Below, piece by piece: positions 5,721 to 11,799 of a stretch of 11,799 bases of DNA (positions are counted from its first letter, which is position 1; the number at the start of each line of letters is the position of its first letter). The notes beneath the pieces were generated by a model. That model did no database searches. It saw only the letters and a program-made list of their open reading frames with translations, and was not told where the DNA came from. This stretch comes from CAKSQL01 sp045606465 (GTDB taxonomy: Bacteria; Bacillota; Clostridia; UBA1381): assembly GCA_045606465.1 (NCBI GenBank), contig JAZURZ010000125.1, forward strand, positions 1 to 11,799, given 5' to 3'. The position numbers were made by a program, and so were the translations under genes.

Positions 5721-7964
5721 GTGGAAGACAAAAAACTATATAAAATATTATCACCGGACACCATTCCTGAAATAAAGGAAGATACTGACATAATTGTGGA
5801 AAAAATTATTGAAATGGTAAAGGGGTATTCTCCTAATTCAAATACCGATTTAATTTATATAGCTTATCGTCTTGCAAAGGCGGCACATAAAAATCAGGTT
5901 AGAAATTCGGGAGAGCCTTATATTGTTCACCCTGTCCAGATAGCATATATTGCAACCGAGCTTAACTTAGATGCAGTGGCAATATGTGCGGCACTTCTGC
6001 ACGACGTCATAGAGGACACTTCCTACACATATGAAAATTTAAAGGATTTGTTTGGAGAGAATGTAGCAGAAATTGTAAATGGCGTTACAAAGCTTAAAAA
6101 AATCACCTATAACACACATGAGGAACAACAGGTTGAAAATTTAAGAAAAATGTTGCTTGCAATGTCAAAGGACATAAGGGTTATTATGATAAAGCTTATA
6201 GACCGTCTTCATAATATGCGCACCCTTAAATTTATGCCGCATAATAAGCAGCTCACCATAGCAAAGGAAACTTTAGATGTTTATGCACCATTAGCACATC
6301 GTTTGGGTATGTCAAGAATTAAAATAGAGCTTGAGGATTTGGCGCTAAAATATCTTGACCCTGTTGCTTATGAGGAAATAAGGACGGGAATAAATCAGAA
6401 AAAAGAAGAGCGTGAGCATTTTATAACCGATATAATAACACGTTTTGAAGAAAAGCTTGAAGAAAATAAAATAAAGGGACAGATTACTGGAAGAGCAAAG
6501 CATTTTTATAGCATATTCAAGAAGATGTTTGCTCAGAACAAAACCTTAGACGAAATATATGATTTGTTTGCAGTGCGTATAATTGTTGACAGCGTGGCAG
6601 ACTGCTATGCCGCATTGGGAATGGTGCACGAGATGTACACCCCTATTCCTATGCGATTTAAGGACTATATAGCAATGCCAAAGCCTAATATGTATCAGTC
6701 GTTGCATACAACTGTTATAGGAAAAAGCGGAATGCCTTTTGAAATACAAATAAGAACTAAGGAAATGCATAAAATTGCAGAAGAGGGTATTGCAGCGCAT
6801 TGGAAATATAAAGAGGGCATAAGCGGAAAAACCGATATGGACTCCAAGCTTGGCTGGATAAGACAAATGCTGGAAAATCAGGTGGATATAATAGACACTG
6901 ACGATTTCATGAACACAATAAAGCTGGATTTGTTCAGCGAAGAGGTTTTTGTCTTTACTCCCAAGGGTAAGGTGGTTGCTCTTACATCGGGAAGTACAGT
7001 TATAGATTTTGCTTTTGCAATTCATACAGCGGTTGGCTGCAGCATGAGCGGCGCCAAAGTAAATGGAAAGATTGTGCAAAACACCTATTGCCTGCAAAAT
7101 GGTGATATTGTTGAAATTCTGACCTCCCCCAATGTTAAGGGCCCAAGCAGAGATTGGCTTAAGATTGTAAAAACTTCACAGGCGAAAACCAAAATAAATC
7201 AATGGTTCAAGCGTGAGCGTCGAGAGGAAAATATAGTAAGAGGAAAGGAACTTATCGAACGCGAAATAAAGCATTTAAACCTTTCAAACGCACATATAAT
7301 GCGCGAGGAATGGCTTGTGCCCATGTTTCGTAAATATAATTTTAATGGAATTGATGATCTTTTCGCAAGTGTAGGCTATGGCGGATTGTCAGCTCAAAAG
7401 GTTGTAATGCGTCTTCGTGAGGAGTATTTGCGTGAAAGAAAAGAAAATGGAATTGTTGAGGCAACAATTTCAGAGGTGCCGGCGGCATTTCCAAGGAAAA
7501 AACGCTCCAGCAACGGCATAGAGGTTAAGGGCATAGAAAACTGCCTTGTGCGTATTGCAAAATGCTGCAGCCCTGTGCCGGGAGATGAAATTGCAGGCTT
7601 TATCACCAAGGGCAGAGGCGTGTCAGTGCATCGTAGAGATTGTCCTAACATTCAGCCGAATGCACTTTCAGAAGAGGACAGAGGAAGATTTATAGAGGTT
7701 GCATGGACAAACGAGGGGCAAACAAGCTATATTGCAAATCTTTTGGTTGAGGGTGATGACCGCCCTGGAATGATGATGACGGTCTCATCGGCAATAAATG
7801 AGCTTGATATAAATTGCGTGTCCATAACAGCGAGAGTTACTAAAAAAGGTATGGCAGTCATGAATTTCGGACTTGAGATAACAAGCACTGCAGATTTAAA
7901 GAAAGCAATGACAAAAATAAGACAGATAAGTGGCGTGAGAAATGTTACAAGAACCACAAACTGA
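5721..7964 (+). CDS. relA: Bifunctional (p)ppGpp synthetase/hydrolase Rel
   Basis: Long RSH protein of 747 residues that makes and degrades (p)ppGpp in response to uncharged tRNA at the ribosome. Domains seen in order: HD hydrolase with HPVQIA (70-75) and LLHDVIEDT (H94, D95, E98, D99), plus the conserved DRLHNMRT; synthetase with YDLFAVRIIV (280-289), RFKDYIAMPKPN (312-323) and YQSLHTTV; AAHWKYKEG; TGS domain (about 406-467, EVFVFTPKGK); a helical region; the zinc-finger-like segment with CC at 615-616 and HRRDCPN (637-643); and a C-terminal ACT domain (about 670-747). RFKD rather than EXDD in the synthetase and an intact HD site both indicate the bifunctional Rel/SpoT type, not a synthetase-only enzyme. 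GTG start. In Bacillus the order is recJ-apt-relA-dtd; here apt and dtd are absent and yaaA follows after 21 nt. Confidence 0.97.
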   Translation: MEDKKLYKILSPDTIPEIKEDTDIIVEKIIEMVKGYSPNSNTDLIYIAYRLAKAAHKNQVRNSGEPYIVHPVQIAYIATELNLDAVAICAALLHDVIEDTSYTYENLKDLFGENVAEIVNGVTKLKKITYNTHEEQQVENLRKMLLAMSKDIRVIMIKLIDRLHNMRTLKFMPHNKQLTIAKETLDVYAPLAHRLGMSRIKIELEDLALKYLDPVAYEEIRTGINQKKEEREHFITDIITRFEEKLEENKIKGQITGRAKHFYSIFKKMFAQNKTLDEIYDLFAVRIIVDSVADCYAALGMVHEMYTPIPMRFKDYIAMPKPNMYQSLHTTVIGKSGMPFEIQIRTKEMHKIAEEGIAAHWKYKEGISGKTDMDSKLGWIRQMLENQVDIIDTDDFMNTIKLDLFSEEVFVFTPKGKVVALTSGSTVIDFAFAIHTAVGCSMSGAKVNGKIVQNTYCLQNGDIVEILTSPNVKGPSRDWLKIVKTSQAKTKINQWFKRERREENIVRGKELIEREIKHLNLSNAHIMREEWLVPMFRKYNFNGIDDLFASVGYGGLSAQKVVMRLREEYLRERKENGIVEATISEVPAAFPRKKRSSNGIEVKGIENCLVRIAKCCSPVPGDEIAGFITKGRGVSVHRRDCPNIQPNALSEEDRGRFIEVAWTNEGQTSYIANLLVEGDDRPGMMMTVSSAINELDINCVSITARVTKKGMAVMNFGLEITSTADLKKAMTKIRQISGVRNVTRTTN

Positions 7965-7985
7965 TGTTAGAAGGAATAAAAGAAT

Positions 7986-8210
7986 ATGCAAGAACAAAGT
8001 GTTAAAATAACTACTGAATATATCAAGCTTGACCAGCTCCTTAAATTTTCGGGACTTGCTGAAAATGGCGCAGATGCAAAGGATATGATTTTGTCAGAAA
8101 TGGTATCTGTGGGAGAGGATTTGTGCACAATGAGAGGAAAAAAACTCAGAGCAGGAGATGTTGTCAAAGTAGAGTTTGAAGACGAAACTGTGATAATAAA
8201 TGTTGAGTAG
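7986..8210 (+). CDS. yaaA: S4 domain-containing protein YaaA
   Basis: Small predicted RNA-binding protein of 74 residues consisting of a single S4-like fold: ITTEYIKLDQLLKFSGLAE, then a second helix and the turn MVSVGEDLCTMRGKKLRAGD, which is the usual S4 signature of V-x-V-N/G-x followed by R-G-x-K-L-x-x-G-D. It corresponds to B. subtilis YaaA, always found between dnaN and recF in Firmicutes and linked to ribosome or RNA work, though its precise role is not settled. An AGAAGGA ribosome binding site ends 10 nt before the ATG. Context with recF downstream makes the call firm. The usual upstream partner dnaN is replaced here by rel. Confidence 0.9.
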   Translation: MQEQSVKITTEYIKLDQLLKFSGLAENGADAKDMILSEMVSVGEDLCTMRGKKLRAGDVVKVEFEDETVIINVE

Positions 8211-8233
8211 GTCTTTTTAAAGAAAGGGTAACT

Positions 8234-9349
8234 ATGGAAATACAAAAGCTTATGCTTGAGAATTTTCGCAATTATGAGCATGAGGAAATAGAATTTTCTT
8301 CGGGGACAAATGTAATTTATGGAGATAATGCACAGGGAAAAACCAATCTTTTAGAAGCTGTGTGTATGTTTGCTCATGGAAGAAGCCGCCGGGCAGGGCG
8401 TGATGTTGAGCTTATCAGATTTGGTGAAAAAATGTTTAGAATATCTTTGGAATTTTCTGATAGCGTGCGTCAATACAAGGCAATTATGCAGGTGTCCTCA
8501 GGCGGTAAGAAAATGATAAAAATAAATAATGTACCAATTCTTAAACTTTCGCAGCTTATGAGCTATCTCAACGTGGTCATGTTTTCGCCAACTGAACTTG
8601 AAATTGTAAAGGGTTCCCCATCGGTGCGCCGTCATTTTATGGACGAGGCAATAAGCCAGCTATATCCAAAATATATTTCCAAACTCTCAGATTATCATAA
8701 GGCGTTAGAACAAAAAAATGGATTGTTAAAACAACTGAAACTTGAGGGGAAAAACAAAAGTGAAATGCTGTCGGTGTGGAATCAGCAGCTTGCAGAGTCG
8801 GGTGCGGCAGTAGTTTTGAAAAGAAGAGATTTTATAGAGCAGCTTGCTGATACAGCCCAGCTTGTGCAAAAGGAAATAAGTAAAGAAAATTTAAAAATTG
8901 ACTATACACCAAGCGTGGATTGTGGTATAATAAAAGAAGAGGCAAGTAAGATATTTTTAGAAAAATTAGAGAGTATTCAACAACGGGAAATTGAGGCGGG
9001 TGCTACCCTTTGGGGAGTGCAAAGAGATGATTTTAAAATAAAGCTTGCAGGCAAGGAAGCAAAGCTTTTTGCTTCACAAGGTCAACAGCGTACAGCGGTG
9101 CTTTCCCTAAAGCTTGCCCAGACAGAGTACATTTATAAAGAGCGAGGAGAATACCCCGTGCTTCTTTTAGACGACATAATGAGTGAACTTGATATAAACA
9201 GAAGACAATTTTTGTCTGGGAAAATAAGGGACAAGCAGGTGCTTATAACAAGCACTGATGCTGAGGGAATTGAAAATAATCCCAACACAAAGTATTTTAA
9301 GATTTGCGAGGGGAGGCTAAAAAAAGATGTTTCTTCATCTGGGAAATGA
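8234..9349 (+). CDS. recF: DNA replication/repair protein RecF
   Basis: SMC-like ATPase of 371 residues that, with RecO and RecR, loads RecA at gaps in SSB-covered DNA. Seen: N-terminal strand MEIQKLMLENFRNYE; Walker A GDNAQGKT (30-37) followed by NLLEAV; MFSPTELEIVKGSPSVRRHFMD (about 116-137), a RecF family block; ABC signature SQGQQRT (281-287); Walker B VLLLDDIMSELD (309-320) and the D-loop; a late ITSTDAEG near 338-345. Length is typical (about 360-375). An AGAAAGGG ribosome binding site precedes the ATG, and the gap from yaaA is 23 nt. Its 3' end overlaps yaaB by 23 nt. No missing catalytic residue. Confidence 0.97.
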   Translation: MEIQKLMLENFRNYEHEEIEFSSGTNVIYGDNAQGKTNLLEAVCMFAHGRSRRAGRDVELIRFGEKMFRISLEFSDSVRQYKAIMQVSSGGKKMIKINNVPILKLSQLMSYLNVVMFSPTELEIVKGSPSVRRHFMDEAISQLYPKYISKLSDYHKALEQKNGLLKQLKLEGKNKSEMLSVWNQQLAESGAAVVLKRRDFIEQLADTAQLVQKEISKENLKIDYTPSVDCGIIKEEASKIFLEKLESIQQREIEAGATLWGVQRDDFKIKLAGKEAKLFASQGQQRTAVLSLKLAQTEYIYKERGEYPVLLLDDIMSELDINRRQFLSGKIRDKQVLITSTDAEGIENNPNTKYFKICEGRLKKDVSSSGK

Positions 9350-9620
9350 CGCAGTGATACGCATGGATGAAATTGTGGCTGTGTTTGATATGGACAACAC
9401 CACTGTTGCAAGACAAAGTCGTAGCTTTTTGGCAAATGCACAAAAGGTTGGTGAGGTTGTAGATATATGCGATGACCTGCCAAAATCCTATATAGTAACC
9501 CAAAGCGATGGTAAAGTGAAGGTTTATATCTCATCAGTGTCCTCAAGAACAATAGCAAAAAGAGCAAAGTCAAAACGTTTTGCCGATACAGAAAAGAATG
9601 GTTTTTCAAAATATATATAG
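9327..9620 (+). CDS. remB: RemB/YaaB family DUF370 protein
   Basis: DUF370 protein of 97 residues, orthologous by sequence and position to B. subtilis YaaB/RemB, the partner of the DNA-binding matrix regulator RemA. Seen: MFLHLGNDAVIRMDEIVAVFDMDN at the N-terminus, TVARQSRSFLANAQ, and the core VKVYISSVSSRTIAKR (about 64-79), which are the conserved parts of the family. The basic tail after residue 78 is variable in this group. Translation starts inside recF (23-nt overlap) with a GGGAGG site (9311-9316) 10 nt upstream, so it is likely coupled to recF. Whether it regulates matrix genes here is not visible; in most Clostridia only the conserved position is known. Confidence 0.92.
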   Translation: MFLHLGNDAVIRMDEIVAVFDMDNTTVARQSRSFLANAQKVGEVVDICDDLPKSYIVTQSDGKVKVYISSVSSRTIAKRAKSKRFADTEKNGFSKYI

Positions 9621-9635
9621 CGTACACAAATTTGA

Positions 9636-9666
9636 TTGCAAAAAATTTCTTGCAATATCTTATGAT
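9636..9666 (+). promoter_or_regulatory. Weak candidate promoter for gyrB, with small inverted repeat
   Basis: The 73-nt yaaB-gyrB gap contains TTGCAA (9636-9641) and TATGAT (9661-9666) with a long 19-nt spacer. The -35 lies in the left arm of a 7-bp inverted repeat (9635-9641 and 9650-9656, 8-nt loop) that could be an operator. There is no T tract after the repeat, so I do not read it as a terminator. Confidence 0.35.
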
Positions 9667-9693
9667 ATATAAACTCAGAAAGGAATTAAAAAG

Positions 9694-11619
9694 ATGAGTG
9701 AAGAAAAAATTGAAGTAAAATATGACGAAAATCAAATACAAGTATTAGAGGGACTTGACGCAGTGAGAAAGCGCCCTGGTATGTATATTGGCTCAACCTC
9801 GTCGGCAGGCTTACATCACTTGGTTTATGAAATTGTTGACAATTCTATAGACGAAGCTCTTGCAGGTTATTGCGATAAAATAATTGTGGAAATAAATGCC
9901 GACAATTCTGTTACAGTTACAGATAATGGAAGAGGTATCCCCGTGGGAATTCATCCCCAGCAGGGAATTCCTACCGTTGAGGTTGTTTTGACTATTTTGC
10001 ACGCAAGCGGAAAATTCGGCGGTGGTGGATACAAGGTTTCGGGTGGTTTGCATGGTGTTGGTTCATCTGTTGTAAATGCGCTTTCCGAACGTCTGGAGGT
10101 AGAGGTTTCGGATGGCGAGCACATACATTATCAGAGCTATGAAAGGGGAAAGCCTACCTGCAAATTAAAGGTTATAGGCGATACCAAAAATACAGGAACA
10201 AAAATTACCTTCAAGCCCGACCCTGAAATTTTCGAAGTGCTGGAGTTTGACTATGAAGTTCTCTTAAAGCGTTTGCGTGAGCAGGCATTTTTAAATAAGG
10301 GTGTAAGAATAATTTTGATTGATAAAAGGGACGAAGAAAAAGAGCCCCGCGAAATGTATGCCGAGGGTGGCATAAAGGAATTTGTGGAGTATCTTAATAG
10401 AAATAAAGATGCACTCCATGACGATGTTATCTATCTTGAGGCAGAGCGTGAAGGAATGATGGTTGAGATTGCAATGCAATATACCAATTCCTATAACGAG
10501 CTTTTGCTAAGCTTTGCAAACAATATTCATACTATTGATGGTGGTATGCACGAAACAGGCTTTAAATCGGGAATGACTCGTGTAATTAATGAATATGCAA
10601 GAAAAAATAATATTTTAAAGGAAAAGGACTCAAACCTCTCGGGAGATGATACAAGAGAGGGACTTACTGCAGTTGTGAGCGTAAAGGTTGAGGAGGCGCA
10701 GTTTGAGGGACAAACCAAAACAAAGCTGGGAAATTCCGAGGCAAGAACTCTTGTTGAAAATGCAATAAATGATAAATTTGAGGCATTTTTAGAGGAAAAT
10801 CCAAGGGTTGCAAGAGCAATTATAGATAAAACCCTCACAGCGGCAAGAGCAAGAGAAGCAGCAAGAAAAGCAAGAGAAGCAACCCGTAAAAATTCCACTG
10901 TTCACAATGCCTCGGTTTTGGAAAAGCTTGCAAGCTGTACCGATGAGGGCGCAGATTACGCCGAGATATATATTGTCGAGGGAGATTCTGCGGGTGGTAG
11001 CGCAAAGCAGGGAAGAGACCGTCGCTATCAGGCAATTCTGCCCCTTTGGGGAAAAATGCTCAATGTTGAAAAAGCAAGAATTGACAAGGTTCATGGTAAT
11101 GAAAAGCTGTTGCCTGTAATTGTGGCACTCGGAGCGGGCATAGGCGAGGAATTTGACATAACAAAATTGAAGTATGGTAAGATAATCATTATGGCAGATG
11201 CCGATGTCGATGGTGCGCATATAAGAACTTTGCTTTTGACCTTCTTCTTTAGATATATGCGTCCCTTGATTGAACAAGGCCATATATATCTGGCACAACC
11301 CCCTCTTTTCAAGGTATTTAAGGGTAAAAATGCAAATCTTGTTGAAAAGTATGCATATGACGAGGAAGAACGTGACCGCCTTATCGCTGAAATGGGTCCT
11401 GGCTGTAAAGTTCAGCGTTATAAGGGTCTTGGTGAGATGGACTCCTCTGAGCTTTGGGAAACCACAATGAATCCCGAGACACGTACAATGCTCAAGGTAG
11501 AACTTGAGGATGCAATTGCAGCTGATGAAATCTTTACTATACTTATGGGTGACAAGGTAGAACCAAGACGTGAATTTATTGAGCAAAACGCAAGATATGT
11601 GTCAAATCTGGATATATAA
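9694..11619 (+). CDS. gyrB: DNA gyrase subunit B
   Basis: ATPase and strand-passage subunit of DNA gyrase, 641 residues, acting with GyrA to introduce negative supercoils. Seen: LEGLDAVRKRPGMYIG (18-33); GHKL ATPase motifs EIVDNSIDEA (46-55), DNGRGIPVGIH (77-87) and GGLHGVG (117-123); transducer region with SFANNIHTIDGGMHETG (about 273-289); Toprim domain with YIVEGDSAGGSAKQGRDR (426-443; E429), PLWGKMLNVEKAR (450-462) and DADVDGAHIRTLLLTFF (502-518; D502, D504); QRYKGLGEMD (574-583) and a normal C-terminus RREFIEQNARYVSNLDI. The PLWGK form rather than PLRGK is one I recall from other Clostridia. AGAAAGGA ribosome binding site with a 9-nt spacing before the ATG. Complete, no frameshift. gyrA, its usual neighbour, is not within the next 180 nt. 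Confidence 0.98.
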   Translation: MSEEKIEVKYDENQIQVLEGLDAVRKRPGMYIGSTSSAGLHHLVYEIVDNSIDEALAGYCDKIIVEINADNSVTVTDNGRGIPVGIHPQQGIPTVEVVLTILHASGKFGGGGYKVSGGLHGVGSSVVNALSERLEVEVSDGEHIHYQSYERGKPTCKLKVIGDTKNTGTKITFKPDPEIFEVLEFDYEVLLKRLREQAFLNKGVRIILIDKRDEEKEPREMYAEGGIKEFVEYLNRNKDALHDDVIYLEAEREGMMVEIAMQYTNSYNELLLSFANNIHTIDGGMHETGFKSGMTRVINEYARKNNILKEKDSNLSGDDTREGLTAVVSVKVEEAQFEGQTKTKLGNSEARTLVENAINDKFEAFLEENPRVARAIIDKTLTAARAREAARKAREATRKNSTVHNASVLEKLASCTDEGADYAEIYIVEGDSAGGSAKQGRDRRYQAILPLWGKMLNVEKARIDKVHGNEKLLPVIVALGAGIGEEFDITKLKYGKIIIMADADVDGAHIRTLLLTFFFRYMRPLIEQGHIYLAQPPLFKVFKGKNANLVEKYAYDEEERDRLIAEMGPGCKVQRYKGLGEMDSSELWETTMNPETRTMLKVELEDAIAADEIFTILMGDKVEPRREFIEQNARYVSNLDI

Positions 11620-11799
11620 AAGCTGATAATTGGGGATGTTAAAAAAGTCCAGAACTAAAAAAAGGTGACAAAAACAAGGTTTTGAATTAAGTATAAATCA
11701 AAGAAATCTTAAATTTAGTTGAAAAATCTCATATATTCGATTTTTTTCATAATTTATTCCTTTTTGCTATAAACAAACTTCGCCTCTGGGGCGTACCAA
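11620..11799. other. AT-rich tail after gyrB without a recognisable gene
   Basis: No gyrA start, no strong promoter and no tRNA is seen. The last 25 nt become abruptly GC-richer. On the minus strand they read WYAPEAKFVYSKKE and stop at 11754-11756, which could be the end of a converging gene, but 14 codons cannot prove coding. Confidence 0.4.
11722..11745 (+). terminator. Weak terminator-like hairpin after gyrB
   Basis: A 7-bp AT-rich stem (11722-11728 with 11739-11745) with a 10-nt loop is followed by a few T residues, about 100 nt after the gyrB stop. It is the best hairpin in the tail but is poor in GC, so it may not end transcription. Confidence 0.3.

Noticed and set aside
6546..7097. 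Open frame of 183 codons on the minus strand inside rel
   Set aside because: It lies fully antisense to the conserved synthetase and TGS domains, and its Cys/His/Tyr-rich composition is that of a shadow frame.
9635..9656. Inverted repeat read as a terminator between yaaB and gyrB
   Set aside because: The stem is only 7 bp and no T tract follows; it is better viewed as a possible operator or chance repeat.
9133..9741. Open frame of 202 codons on the minus strand across recF, yaaB and gyrB
   Set aside because: It crosses three well-supported genes and has no recognisable motif.
10789..11586. Open frame of 265 codons on the minus strand inside gyrB
   Set aside because: Antisense to the conserved Toprim region, no recognisable family, and low-complexity Cys/Ser composition; a by-product of gyrB codon use.
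11636..11668. Ten-codon basic peptide frame after gyrB
   Set aside because: Too short, AT-rich, and without an independent signal of translation.

Overview
This window is chromosomal housekeeping DNA from a low-GC, AT-rich Gram-positive bacterium, most likely a member of the class Clostridia. The evidence is the gene set (EF-Tu, long bifunctional Rel, YaaA, RecF, RemB/YaaB, GyrB), strong AGGAGG-type ribosome binding sites, heavy use of ATA and AGA codons outside tuf, and the lack of any eukaryotic, archaeal or phage signature. I see no CRISPR array, tRNA, rRNA, insertion sequence or prophage gene.

Layout. (1) 1-928, plus strand: the 3' three quarters of tuf, ending in a strong hairpin (946-983) that should stop transcription from both sides. 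(2) 1059-2454, minus strand: a two-gene unit, a small DUF3343 (putative Se/S carrier-like) gene overlapping a cysteine-desulfurase-family gene. The 183 nt upstream of it (2455-2637) hold a hairpin but no promoter I could defend. (3) 2638-3771, minus strand: a THUMP-domain RNA methyltransferase of the YpsC/RlmL type. (4) 3772-3982: an AT-rich divergent control region with candidate sigma-A promoters on both strands, two of which share a -10 element, and a second extended -10 promoter just before recJ. (5) 3983-11619, plus strand: recJ, relA/rel, yaaA, recF, yaaB/remB and gyrB. The first five are tightly packed (gaps of 28, 21 and 23 nt, then a 23-nt overlap) and gyrB follows after 73 nt that may hold its own promoter. 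(6) 11620-11799: AT-rich non-coding sequence with a weak terminator-like hairpin and no gyrA start.

How the genes relate. The plus-strand block joins two groups that are usually separate. recJ and rel belong to the recJ-apt-relA neighbourhood of Firmicutes, here without apt. yaaA-recF-yaaB-gyrB is the right half of the classical origin cluster dnaA-dnaN-yaaA-recF-yaaB-gyrB-gyrA. dnaA and dnaN are missing from the left and gyrA is not directly to the right, so the stringent-response enzyme Rel sits where dnaN normally is. Together the block encodes recombination/repair nucleases and loaders (RecJ, RecF), alarmone metabolism (Rel), DNA supercoiling (GyrB) and a matrix/envelope regulator (RemB). 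I see no wholly novel system; the most distinctive points are this synteny break, the symmetric divergent promoter and the isolated DUF3343-desulfurase pair.
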